Origin: Calamus simplicifolius
Lineage: Eukaryota; Streptophyta; Magnoliopsida; Arecales; Arecaceae
Length of the DNA stretch: 64,000 nucleotides
NCBI GenBank assembly: GCA_900491605.1
Contig: UESW01003833.1
Span: 747,150 to 811,149, forward strand
Reading direction: 5' to 3'
The notes under the pieces are model-generated. The model worked only from the letters and a program-made list of their open reading frames with translations. It ran no database searches and was not told where the DNA came from. Shown piece by piece: positions 20,980 through 32,330 of this stretch; positions within the stretch are counted from its first letter, which is position 1; each line of letters begins with the position of its first letter. The position numbers and the translations under genes are program-made.

Positions 20980-22926
20980 TTGATGGTCCTTTGTGCCAAC
21001 AAAATTGGCCTTCAGTTGCCGGAGCGAATCCGTTCTTCTGTTGCCGACGCTGGTCGCCGGTCTTAGGTGCCAACGCGGAGTTGGTTTTTAGTTGCCGGAA
21101 CGGATCCTTCTGTTGCCGACGCTGGGCGTCGGTCTTAGGTGCCAACACGGAGTTGGTTTTTAGTTGCCGGAACGGATCCGGTCTTCTGTTGCCGACGCTG
21201 GGCGTCGGTCTTAGGTGCCAACACGGAGTTGGTCTTTAGTTGCCGGAACGGATCCGGTCTTCTGTTGCCGACGCTGGGCGTCGGTCTTAGGTGCCAACAC
21301 GGAGTTGGTCTTTAGGTCCGGACGCTGGAGGTGCGCCGGTCTTTGGTGGACGGACCTTTCTTGGTGCCGGAGCGGATCCCGCCGACGCTGGGCGCCGGTC
21401 TTTGGTGCCGGAGCGGATCCGGTCTTTGGGTGCCGACGCTGGGCCGGTCTTTGGTGCCGGAGCGGATCCGGTCTTTGCCGACGCTGGGCGCCGGTCTTAG
21501 CGGATCCGGTCTTTGGGTGCCGGAGCGGATCCGGTCTTTGGGTGCCGGAGCGGATCCGGTCTTTGGTGCCGGAGCGGATCCGGTCTTTGGCCGACGCTGG
21601 GCGCCGGTCTTTGGTGCCGGAGCGGATCCGGTCTTTGGGTGCCGGAGCGGATCCGGTCTTTGGTGCCGGAGCGGATCCGGTCTTTAGTCGCCGACGCTGG
21701 GCGCGGTCTTTGGTGCCGGAGCGGATCCGGTCTTTGGTGTGGAGCGGATCCGGTCTTTCCGGTCTTTAGGTGCCGGAGCGGATCCGGTCTTTAGGCCGAC
21801 GCTGGGCGCCGGTCTTTGGTGCCGGAGCGGATCCGGTCTTTGGGTGCCGGAGCGGATCCGGTCTTTGGTGCCGGAGCGGATCCGGTCTTTAGTGCCGACG
21901 CTGGGCGCCGGTCTTTGGTGCCGGAGCGGATCCGGTCTTTGGGTGCCGGAGCGGATCCGGTCTTTGGTGCCGGAGCGGATCCGGTCTTTAGGCCGACGCT
22001 GGGCGCCGGTCTTAGCGGATCCGGTCTTTGGGTGCCGGAGCGGATCCGGTCTTTGGGTGCCGGAGCGGATCCGGTCTTTAGGTGCCGGAGCGGATCCGGT
22101 CTTTGTCGCCGACGCTGGGCGCGTCTTTGGTGCCGGAGCGGATCCGGTCTTTGGGTGCCGGAGCGGATCCGGTCTTTGGTGCCGGAGCGGATCCGGTCTT
22201 TGTCGGACGCTGGCGCCGGTCTTTGGTGCCGGAGCGGATCCGGTCTTTGGGTGCCGGAGCGGATCCGGTCTTTAGGTGCCGGAGCGGATCCGGTCTTTAG
22301 TCGCCGACGCTGGGCGCCGGTCTTTGGTGCCGGAGCGGATCCGGTCTTTAGTCGCCGACGCTGGGCGCCGGTCTTTGGTGCCGGAGCGGATCCGGTCTTT
22401 GGGTGCCGGAGCGGATCCGGTCTTTAGGTGCCGGAGCGGATCCGGTCTTTAGTCGCTGACGCTGGCGCCGGTCTTTGGTGCCGGAGCGGATCCGGTCTTT
22501 GGGCTGGGCGCCGGTCTTTGGTGCCGGAGCGGATCCGGTCTTTGGGTGCCGGAGCGGATCCGGTCTTTAGGTGCCGGAGCGGATCCGGTCTTTAGTCGCC
22601 GACGCTGGGCGCCGGTCTTTGGTGCCGGAGCGGATCCGGTCTTTGGGTGCCGGAGCGGATCCGGTCTTTAGGTGCCGGAGCGGATCCGGTCTTTAGTCGC
22701 CGACGCTGGGCGCCGGTCTTTGGTGCCGGAGCGGATCCGGTCTTTGGGTGCCGGAGCGGATCCGGTCTTTGGGTGCCGGAGCGGATCCGGTCTTTAGTTG
22801 CCGACGCTGGGCGCCGGTCTTTGGTGCCGGAGCGGATCCGGTCTTTGGGTGCCGACGCTGGACGCCGGTCTTTGGTGCCGGAGCGGATCCGGTCTTTGGT
22901 TGCCGACGCTGGGCGCCGGTCTTTGG
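20980..22926 (-). repeat. Hairpin-module array, copy 2
   Basis: About 75 modules span 1.9 kb, seen on plus as TGCCGGAGCGGATCCGGTCTTT, TGCCAACGCGGAGTTGGTCTTT and GCCGACGCTGGGCGCCGGTCTTT. Unlike copy 1, the CCGGA/TCCGG stem type dominates, and the CCAAC type is confined to the antisense-gene side (20995-21310). It again separates the stop of the antisense gene (20798) from the stop of pol (23002). Confidence 0.9.
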
Positions 22927-23001
22927 CTAAACATACTCATTATAAAATAACAAGTCTATTATTCATGCATCAGACAAATTCAAGTTAATGACGATAGAAT
23001 T

Positions 23002-24705
23002 CTATTGATAGTACCGTCGTAAATTGTCGGCATTCCAAGTTCGAGGAAGCAGCTTCCCGTCCAGTTCTTCGACTTTATATGCTCCATGGTGGAGTGCCTC
23101 TTTGACACGGTATGGTCCTTCCCATTTTGGTGCCAGCTTGCCCCCCTCCGTTGGCTTTGATACCTCAGCTCTTCGTAGGACCAAATCTCCAGGCCGGAAC
23201 GTCTTGGGCCGTACCCGGGAGTTGTAGTGTTTGGCCACTCGTTGACGGAATGCTGCCATCCGAAGATGCGCTTGATCTCGCAATTCTTCCACCAAATCCA
23301 GATTGGCCCTCAGCTGGTTGGAGTTGTTTTCTTCGTGGTATAACTCCGTTCGGGGACTGGGAGTTCCTATTTCCACGGGAATGACCGCCTCGGTCCCAAA
23401 GACCAGGCTGAAGGGAGTTTCTCCTGTGGGTGCTCGCGGCGTCGTGTGGTAAGCCCATAACACACTAGAAAGCTCTTCTACCCAGCGCCCTTTATAGCTA
23501 TCCAGTCGAGTCCTGAGCCCTTGGAGGATGATGCGATTAGTTACCTCGGCTGCGCCGTTGGTTTGGGGATGTCCCACCGAGGTGAATCGGTGACGGATGC
23601 CCAGGCCCTCGCAGAACTCCCGGAAGGCCGCGTTATCAAACTGTCGGCCATTGTCTGTAACTAGGGTGTGTGGCAGCCCGAACCGGCACACCACGGATCT
23701 CCAAAAGAAAGCCCTTATTTTAGCTTCTGTGATTTTGGCGAGAGCTTCTGCCTCGATCCATTTAGTAAAATGATCGACGGCTACAACTAGGAACTTACGC
23801 TGTCCGGAGGCAGGTGGGAAGGGTCCCAGGATGTCCATGCCCCATTGCGCGAAGGGCCATGGTGCAGTCAGAGGGGCTAGCTGAGACGCGGGTTGATGTT
23901 GGATGTTAGCGTGACGTTGGCAGCTGTCACACCTTTTTACCAGTTCAGATGCGTCTTCTTTCATTGTCAGCCAGTAATACCCTTGACGTAGAGCTTTGTA
24001 TGCAAGAGCCCTGCCCCCCAGATGGCTTCCACATATCCCCTCATGTATCTCTCGCAAAATATAATTGGCGTCGGTAGGACCGACGCACCTGAGGATAGGG
24101 TATGAGAACGACCTTCGATAGAGCCTCCCCTCCATGATGAAAAACTTCGGGACCCGTTTCTTAAGCTTTCTGGCTTCGGCAGGGTCTTTGGGGAGGATAC
24201 CTTCGGTAATGTATTGAACATAGGCATCCATCCAGGAAGGCTCCTGCTCCACTGGTAAAGTTTCTACTGGTGCATCAATGCTTGGGGCTTCTAGGTGCTC
24301 CACGTAAGCTTTTCCCAGCATCCCATCGACTGAGGTAGCGAGGTGGGATAAGGCGTCAGCTCTAGCATTCTCTTGTCGAGGAATGTAGCTAATGCTGAAG
24401 TGAGTGAACGAAGAAGTCATCGAGAACACCGCTTCCAAGTAACGGGCCATTATGGGATCTTTTGCCTCGTACTCCTTGGTGATCTGGCCAGCAACCAATT
24501 GGGAGTCAGTAAAAGCTCTAAGGCTTTTCACCCCAAGTTCCGAGCCAGTCTCACTCCGGATAACAAAGCCTCATATTCCGCCTGGTTGTTGGTGGCCGGG
24601 AAGAGAAACGAAGTGCGCACTCAGTAACCACCCCATCTGAGTTAGCCAAGATGAGGCCTGCTCCACTCCCTTGAGAGTTTGATGCCCCATCTACGTGCAG
24701 ACCCA
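23002..24705 (-). pseudogene. pol: pol of Tat copy 2, 3' part: archaeal-type RNase H and integrase
   Basis: From 24531 down to 23002 one open frame of 509 codons holds the second half of the archaeal-type RNase H (AFTDSQLVAGQ, NARADALSHLA) and the whole integrase: HEGICGSHLGGR...CDSCQRH, WGMDILGPF, VTDNGRQF, TNGAAEVTN and KWEGPYRVKEAL. The first half of this RNase H (HVDGASNSQGSGAG) lies in other frames, with breaks near 24700, 24610 and 24545. It ends RTWNADNLRRYYQ as in copy 1. Confidence 0.9.
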
Positions 24706-26745
24706 CTCCTCGTCACCAGCTTCCAAGGGTTGAGTGTCCGTCGGAAGTTCTTTGGATGATTCTGCTCCCCAAGTGCATTCGACCAAGAAATCTGCCAAGA
24801 CTTGAGACTTCATGGCCGAACGGGGGCGGAAAGATAAATCGAACTCCCCCAGCTTGAGAGCCCACCTGGCCAACCGGCCCGAAGTGTCCGGGCGAGCTAG
24901 AATTGTCTTCAGAGGCTGGTCGGTGATCACTGCGATCGGGTGGGCTTGAAAGTATGGCCGCAGACGTTGGGCCGACACGATTAACGCAAAGATGATCTTT
25001 TCCATGTTTGAGTATCGAGTCTCTGCATCATGAAGTACCTTACTCGTATAGTATACTGGTCTTTGTGTGCCATCAGCGTCCATACGGATTAGCACGGAGC
25101 TAACGGCCTCAGGAGAGGCTGCAAGGTATAGAAGGAGCTCCTCTCCGTCCGTCGGCTTGGCTAGCAGTGGCGGGGTGGATAGGAACGTCTTTAATCCTTC
25201 GAACGCCTCCTGGCATTCTTTGGTCCATTCGAACTTATTGATTCTGCGAAGCGCCTTGAAGAAGGGCAAACACCTTTCCGCAGACTTGGATAGGAAGCGG
25301 CTTAAGGCAGCTATTCTTCCTGTCAGGCGTTGTACTTCCTTCTTGTTGGCGGGAGGCCTCATGTCCAAGATAGCTTGGACTTTGTCTGGGTTAGCTTCAA
25401 TTCCTCGCCGGGTTACCATAAAACCCAAGAACTTCCCAGCTATTACTCCGAATGCACACTTGCGGGGGTTCAGCTTCATCTGATATCGACGAAGATTGTC
25501 AAAGGTTTCTGCCAAATCTGTGATGTGGTTAATGGCACGAACGCTTTTGGTCAGCATGTCATCCACATACACCTCCATATTACGCCCTATTTGTCCTTCA
25601 AAGACTTTATTCATCAGCCTTTGGTAAGTAGCCCCCGCATTTTTAACCCGAAAGGCATCACTTGTAACAATATAGACCCTTTTCGGTTATGAAGGAAGTA
25701 GCTTCCTCATCCTCCGGGTTCATCCGGATCTGGTTATACCCGGAGAAAGCATCCATGAAACTAAGGACCTCGTGGCCGGATGTAGCATCCACCAATTGAT
25801 CAATTCGAGGTAGCGGAAAGCTGTCTTTGGGACACGCCTTGTTGAGGTCAGTGAAATCCACACACATTCTCCAGCTCCCGTTGGCCTTGCGGACTAAGAC
25901 TACATTAGCTAGCCATTCAGGGTAGTGAACTTCCCGAATGTGGTCGCAGCTATGAGCTTGCGGATTTCCTCGTCGATGGCTTTCTGTCTGTCCGGAGCGA
26001 AGTTTCTCTTCTTCTGTCGGATTGGCCGACACTCTGGCTGGAGGTTAAGCCGATGGGTGATTACTTCTTCAGGGACGCCTGGCATATCGGAGGAAGACCA
26101 TGCGAAGACGTCAACGTTGGCGCGTAGAAATGCGAGGAGTTGACTACGCGCCTCCTCCGGGAGTGATGCTCCCAGTTGAACAGTCCTTGCCGGGTTATCG
26201 TCCAAGGGGAAGGATAGAAGGTGCTCCGCCGGCTCTCCCCTTCTTCCTAACTCCCTAGGATCGAGCGACCCAGGGGCTGTTGTTGACTCTGCGTTCAGCG
26301 GACTGGGTGACAGATGATAGCAGGGCAGAAGTGGGCTTTGCTCCCCCTTCATTTCTCCGATCCCTTCGTTGGTAGGGAACCTTACTAGCAGTCTCTTGGT
26401 GGAGATCACAGCATCCAGCAGGTTCAGCCCCGGTCTTCCCAGGATGGCGTTATAGGCCAGTGGGACCCGGACCACCAGGAAGTTTATGATAACTGTACTC
26501 TGACATGGAGGAGTTCCAGCCGTGACCGGGAGAGCAATTTCGCCTTCGACGTTCACTGAGTCTCCCGTGAAGCCCATCAGTGGTGTGGCCACGGGTCGAA
26601 GCAAGGACCTTGATAAATTCATTCGAACAAAAGCCTCATAACCCAAGACATCCACAGAGCTCCCACTATCAATTAAATCTTTTTACAGGGTGTTTAGCTA
26701 TAGTCATAGAAACCACGACGCTGTCGTCGTGTTTATTAACACCCC
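24706..26745 (-). pseudogene. pol: pol of Tat copy 2: protease, RT, RNase H, broken
   Basis: The protease DSG (about 26660-26670) sits just after a two-base loss in the AAAAGA run near 26683. RT motifs WRMCVDFTDLNKACPKDS, FMDAFSGYNQI and YVDDMLTKS are present, followed by RNase H (PVYYTSKVLHDAETRYSNME). Breaks lie near 26740, 26683, 25945 and 25658. Catalytic residues are intact. In the domain order this segment joins gag upstream and the aRH-INT segment downstream. Confidence 0.88.
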
Positions 26746-28485
26746 GTCTAGATCCTTTCCGAAAAAAGGTATTACAGAGTCCATTCCCTCGCGCGGCCTT
26801 TTCGAACCACCATCCGTTCCCCAAGAGACCATAGCTATGGTTTTTTCAGTCGGGGCATTATCCACGCCAGCCGTACGACCTGTGGGCGCCATGGGCCCAC
26901 CGTGGGGAGATTCCCCCTTCGAACAAACTTGCCCAGGTAGGCCCTGCTGAACCAGCTCCTCAATGGCCCTTTTCAAATTGCGGCAGTCTTCGGTGTCGTG
27001 GCCATAGTCCCGATGGTACCGGCAGTAGAACTCCTTGTTACGAGTGCTTCCGGGCTTCAAGGGAGCCGGACGCTTGAAGTATGGTTCTTCCTCGATCTCC
27101 AATAGGATGTGGGATATGGGGGCCATGAGGGGAGTGAACTGCTCCTTAGGAATCAGCGTTTGTGGCCGGCGTTCCGAGCGTCGTGGAGGCTCGGACTTCC
27201 TAGGTTGTGCACCAGCGCGGTCAGGAGGTTGTGGTTTGTTACTGGAGTTTTTGTCAATGTCTCTCCGGGAAGAATCCGCCTCGTCAGCGCGGATGTATTT
27301 CTGTGCCCGGCTCAGAAGCTCGGCGTAGGAACGCGGAGGCTTCTTATCCAGAGAGTAGGCGAATCTGGACGGGCGAAGTCCTCTCTTTAGGGCCAAGGTG
27401 GCAACAGAGTCCTCCAGGTTGTATACTTCCAGCGCTGCTTCTTTAAATCGAGCGACGAAATCCTTTAAGGTCTCGCCACTCTTCTGCTGGACAGCAAAGA
27501 GGCTATCGGCAACTCGCGGGATCTTTCGACAGGCGTCAAAATGAGCCAGGAATGACCGCTCAAGTTGCCGAAAGGAGTTGATGCTGCGCGGAAGTAAACG
27601 GGAGTACCACGCGCGTGCCGCCTTACGGAGTGTCGCTGGGAAGGCGACGCATAATAAGGAATCCGTCGCTCCCTGGACCTGCATGAGGACTTTGTAACTT
27701 TCGAGATGGTCCATGGGGTCCGTCGTTCCATCATAGGGATCCAATTGAGGGAGACGGAACCGGGGAGGGATCGGTTCCTCCATGATATGGCGAGAGAGCG
27801 GGGGGCGGCGTTCATACTCCGCTGCATAGGGATCGGCGATCCGTCGGCTGAGTTCGTCCAACCGCCGATGGTATTCGTCAAGCCTCTGTTCGGCCCGCCG
27901 AGTGGTTTTCCGGGGAGCGTTACTTCGGGATGAGTCGGAAGAAGAAGATCGCCGGCACGAAGAATGTGCCCGCTTGGACTCCTTTTCTTCTGGTCGATGG
28001 TGGGGACGACTGGAGCGACGGAAGGAAGACTGTCGTCGCTTCGGGGTCCCTTGGGAAGAATCGGAGGAAGAAAGTCGACGTCGCAGAGAAGGTGCCCGCT
28101 TGGACTCCTTTCCTTCCGGTCGATGGCGGGGACGACCGGAGCGACGGGAAGGAGACCGTCATCGCTTCGAGGTCCCTTGACGATGAGGTTCGGGGGGTGA
28201 GCGGTGAGAGACCTCGAGCGGGGTCCCTCCCTGATGAGACTGCACTGTTGCTCGCACCCCTTCACCCATGCCAGGGGGTTGAGTTGTAGCAGTTACATAG
28301 CGCTCTTGCAGACCCCGGACCATCGTCGTCAGATCCTGGACCTGATGGGCTAGGTTATCAAGCCGGTCAGGTTGGCTCGTCGGCGCAGGGGGTGGAGCAT
28401 GAGGGTTGGCCTCCGAATGCTCCACTCGCGGGATATGACCGGCTGCCTGGCTAGATGAGGCCTCTTGTGCTCGAGTGGTCACCAT
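26746..28485 (-). pseudogene. gag: gag of Tat copy 2, one nonsense codon, with internal 126-bp duplication
   Basis: ATG at 28485 opens MVTTRAQEASSSQAAGHIP. The frame is open to 26746 except for a TGA at 28159-28161, where copy 1 has CGA (CGA-CGG to TGA-CGG, a CpG transition). A Ser/Arg-rich region is doubled in phase: GTGCCCGCTTGGACTCC at 27966 recurs at 28092, 126 bp or 42 codons later. The Retrotrans_gag region (ARAWYSRLLPRSINSF, DFVARFKEAALEVYNLED) and the CRYHRDYGHDTEDC knuckle are intact. This is the best preserved gag of the three. The duplicated basic stretch would lengthen the nucleic-acid-binding arm. Confidence 0.88.
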
Positions 28486-28550
28486 CGCTTCCTTTGCAAA
28501 ATTGGAGGGACTTTAGAGGAACTTTCGACTTGATGCTCCCCCCCCCGGCC

Positions 28551-28569
28551 CCTACCTGGCGCGCCAATC
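28551..28569 (-). other. Primer binding site, Tat copy 2
   Basis: On the minus strand GATTGGCGCGCCAGGTAGG follows the LTR end. It agrees with copy 1 over GATTGGCGCGCCAGG. Confidence 0.7.
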
Positions 28570-29543
28570 TGTTGCGGTCGAATCACGTATGGGGAACGTC
28601 GGGCAGTTTGAGATCACCGATTCTGCAAAAAGGGAGAGGTCGCCGTCTTCCTCCGAGAGCCTGCAAAAAGTCCCGGGCCGGTGGTTCCGGCGGGGACCCT
28701 CCGACGCTCCTGTTAGTGAGTCGTCCAACAGGAATTTTTTTCTATTGAATTGTTTATGGATTTTTTGGAGAGGGAGAAAAAGAGAGAGAGTCCCCTTGCC
28801 TGGAGCTCGGGTTCTCTCTTTATACCTGTTGGAGAATCCCGTATACTTTGGTCAGTTGGAACGGTCGAATCCGCTTCGTCGAACGGTAAGCGGTTGGACT
28901 GTTGCGGGATAGGGGGCCGCTTATAGCGGCAACTACTGATCAGGCCGGCACTTGCCCGTGATCTTGGTAACCGGGCTGTTCGGCAACAAACCCTAGATCG
29001 CGGGGTTTGTTGCCTAAGACTAATCCTCGTATGATGGCTGACAATGAGGGCTCAGGCTGAGTGGCGGCGCTAGAGGTCGAAGCCGAAACCTCAGGATTGG
29101 GGCTCACGAAGGCCGACGCTGAGGCTGGCCTTGAGGACTAGTGTTGAGGGTGGACGCTGGAGGCCGACTCTGGGGCCGACGCTGGTGGCCGATGCTGGGA
29201 GCCGACGCTGGTGACCGACGCTGGGGGCCGACGCTGGTGGCCGACGCTGGTGGTCCACTCAGGAGACTGACGCTGGGGACCGACGCTGGTGGCCGACGCT
29301 GGGGGCCGACGCTGGTGGCCGACGCTGGTGGTCCACTCAGGAGACTGACGCTGGGGGCCGACGCTGGGGGCCGACGCTGGTGGCCGACGCTGGTGGTCCA
29401 CTCAGGAGACTGACGCTGGGGGCCGACGCTGGTGGCCGACGCTGGGGGCCGACGCTGGTGGCCCTGGGTTTTATTGTCACATCATTGCTTTCGAAGGTTG
29501 TGCCCGAGATAATATCACCCCAGGGAAACCGCCATCCGTATCA
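28570..29543 (-). repeat. 5' LTR of Tat copy 2
   Basis: On plus it starts TGTTGCGGTCGAATCACG and ends CCATCCGTATCA. It is 974 bp and close to the 3' LTR at 17018-18005 over most of its length, with small indels and a rearranged 13-bp minisatellite (about 29140-29465). There the higher-order order of units includes a repeated GGTCCACTCAGGAGACTGAC interruption. Confidence 0.93.
28818..28824 (-). promoter_or_regulatory. LTR TATA box, 5' LTR of copy 2
   Basis: TATAAAG on the minus strand in the conserved CCAACAGGTATAAAG block. It would drive the genomic RNA of copy 2. Confidence 0.65.
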
Positions 29544-29861
29544 TATATATAGGTTAATGCCCAAATATTCTTACAGATATTTGTTTGATCCAAACTTTTC
29601 GGAACTCTTTTCAAAACCATGAAGATCTTATTCATCAATATAACTAAAAATAACCTCATAAATCCTATATGCAATTAATCTAATCAAAAAAAAAATTGCA
29701 TAACTGATTTCATGGAACAAAAAAAATTGCAACCTATTTTTCTATCGTAATCTTATATTTTGAGAGAATAATAACGGCCATCCTTCTTTTAATTAAATAA
29801 TTAATTAACTAAATATTAAGATAACTTTTAACTCTTGGTGATTACTTCAACATGAGGTATC

Positions 29862-29907
<46 letters not shown>

Positions 29908-31130
29908 AACAATCTGGTTTCTTTTGATATCATGGGATGATATCGGAGTAAAAAAATCTTTTAGATAATCTCATATATTTCTTCAACAATAATAACTTCC
30001 ACATATACCCTCATTGTGGAATATGCCTGCCTACGATGTGTTCCCTATCACACCATATAATTTTTTATTTAAAATAATTTTTACTTTTTTTAAATAATTA
30101 TATTAATTAAAATAGAAATTAATCCAATTAATCTTTGTTTGATAATTAATTTGAAATTCTAAAATCCAAATTAATAATTCAACCCAAGTTCACATAATTT
30201 AATGGAGCCAAGAAACTATGGACATTATAATTTTAAGCTTCAATAATTTTGACATTTAATTAACACCTTTATTAAAATATCAAAATTATTAATTCCAAAT
30301 TACTCTACTAAAAATTTAGAATTGTACTCTCAAAATTATAAAATTATATATATAGTCACTACATATAAATCAATCCTTTATAAACGATTCGTAATTAAAG
30401 CTAGACATTTTTTATTAACCTCTTTAATTATATCTTTCTCTGTAAGTACCATTGATTCTGTAATGAATAATATATTTATCATCTAATAGCGCTCTTATTA
30501 TTCAAGCCCCTAATCAACACTTATGGAAATCGTCATATGACTTCTTTACGAAGGTATGGATTTTTCTTATATATTAATATTTTTGGCTATTATTATATGT
30601 TCAATATACCAAAAATTTGATACTATTTTTTTGTGTACCCGCATATCAAAAAATATAATACAATAAATAGGAGTCTATTAATTACTCAGAATTAAGATCG
30701 ATTTATATATGACCATCATTGATTAATTTTAAATGCTATATTTTAACAACAAAATTTATTAGAGATTTATAATTAATTGCGTTCCAGTCCTATATAACCA
30801 AATTATATAAAGTGCTTTCATTCTGATAATCTCATTATCAATAATCCGGATAAGATCGTTTCATTCAGAATGTAATGAACCGTGCTAGTAATTTTAAATT
30901 AAAGATCCCAACTTTAATTTATAATTATGGATATATTTAGATTATTTTACTTTAAATATTATTCTCTGTATATAACACTTATATACAATATTTAAAGTCA
31001 CATTTAAATAATCCAAAAAATTTTGATTTTATAAAGCATCAAAACATGCATGCAAAAATAATATTAAAATTTTTTTAAATTAATCAGCAAAATAATAAAT
31101 CTTATTTATTTATGGGCACATATCCCAACA
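29544..31130 (-). mobile_element. AT-rich LTR-like sequence 'R', left copy (probable copia LTR)
   Basis: On the minus strand it begins at 31130 with TGTTGGGATATGTGCCC, a typical start of plant copia LTRs, and runs to 29544, where Tat copy 2 cuts it. 29544-30703 is the reverse complement of 50782-51907 with small differences. It contains an (AT)n tract at 29864-29905. No coding region was found. I call it an LTR from its start sequence, lack of genes and repetition, but the far end is missing in both copies. Confidence 0.6.
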
Positions 31131-31147
31131 CCTATAAACTCTACTAG

Positions 31148-32320
31148 TTAAAGGATAGAAGGGCAAAATGTATTACTTAAAATGATCTATATATGGTCTT
31201 AAGCAATCAGCTAGACAATGGTATTTCAAATTTCATGAAGCTATTACATCGACTAGCTTGAAAATGATTAAGAAAAACCATTGTGTATACATTAAGAAAA
31301 CAAAAGATAGAATTTTGATTTTATTGTTGTACGTGGATGATATTCTTTTAGCTAGAAATAACATAGAGTTAATCAATGCCACTAAAGAGGGGTTGTCCTT
31401 TATCTTTGAGATTAAAGATATGAGTAAAGAGAAATATGTCCTTGGAGTGAGAATCCTAAGGAATTGCTCTAAGAAATTTCTTGGTTTGTCTCAAGAAAAT
31501 TTGAGAAAATCTTAAAATAATTCTAGATGCACTATTTGAAAACCATTGACACCTCAATTAAGAAGGATTGTATTTTGAGCCTCAATCAGTGCCTCAAGAC
31601 AAATGAGGAAATGAAAGAATGAGAAGGGTTCCCTATGCTAATGTAGTAGGAAGCTTGATGTATACTATATTGCATACTCAACCTAACATTTGCTTTGCAA
31701 TCGGCTTAATTAATCAATACTAAAGTAATTCGAAACTTACTTACTGGGAAGTAGTTAAAAGAATCTTCTATCATGCTCATGGTACTATTAAAATTCATCC
31801 TATGCTATCAAGAATGAGACTTGAAATTGAAAGGTTCTATGACACGAATTAGGCTGCTGATAGAGACAAGCAAACATTCACCTTAGAATATGCATTCATT
31901 CTAGGATGGGGAGCTGTCTCTTGGTGCAACAAGAAGCAAAGTTGCATCACCCTCTCTATAATGGAAATCAAATGTTGCCTGCTCAGTGGCTGTTTAGGAG
32001 GCGGTGTGGCTAAAGAGATTTTGAGTCATCTCGAGGTTTCAGCTGGTCATCTCGAGGTTTCAGCTGGTGCTTATAAGGCTATCTATATTTGTTCTAATAA
32101 CATGACAGCATTACAATATGCTAATGATCCAAAATATCATGGTATAATGAAGCATATTTATATAATATATCATTATATTTGAGACATGATCAAGTAAGGT
32201 AAAGTCACACTTTATAATGATGGCTGATTTGTTATACTAGTAGAATGATGGCTGATTTGTTGACTAAGCCTATTACTAGAGATATATTCTAGACCCATGT
32301 AAGATGCTTGGGTCTTTATA
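31148..32320 (+). pseudogene. pol: Ty1/copia pol fragment: end of RT and RNase H, decayed
   Basis: The reading starts within RT: SIYGLKQSARQWYFKFHE (31180 on), preceded by an in-frame TGA, then the catalytic block ILLLYVDDILLARNN (31318-31362) and DMSKEKYVLGVRI. After a stop near 31513 the frame decays, but ANVVGSLMYTILHTQPNI (31640-31690), GWGAVSWCNKKQSCITLS (31900-31960) and a degraded RNase H continue. MMADLLTKPITRDIF near 32244-32290 is the usual copia pol end. A 21-bp tandem duplication (32027-32068) repeats HLEVSAG. The 5' part was removed at the boundary with R (31130). Confidence 0.85.
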
Positions 32321-32330
32321 GAATTTGGTT

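Larger units (their letters stand above)
17018..29543 (-). mobile_element. Tat-lineage Ty3/gypsy element, copy 2
   Basis: This is the same family as copy 1 on the minus strand and the best complete layout: 5' LTR (28570-29543), PBS, gag, pol, array, antisense gene (on plus), polypurine tract and 3' LTR (17018-18005). Length is 12.5 kb. The five bases outside each end do not match (CCCTC and TATAT), so no target duplication is visible. On the right it abuts the AT-rich LTR-like sequence at 29544. Confidence 0.92.

Noticed and set aside
21215..22988. Overlapping open frames with repeated ERIRSL / GADPVFG peptides
   Set aside because: They are products of the tandem module array in copy 2. No start context, domain or conserved frame is present.
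27465..28265. 266-codon minus-strand frame over gag of copy 2
   Set aside because: It is a shadow in another frame. The gag reading with its knuckle and family motifs is in the frame annotated at 26746-28485.
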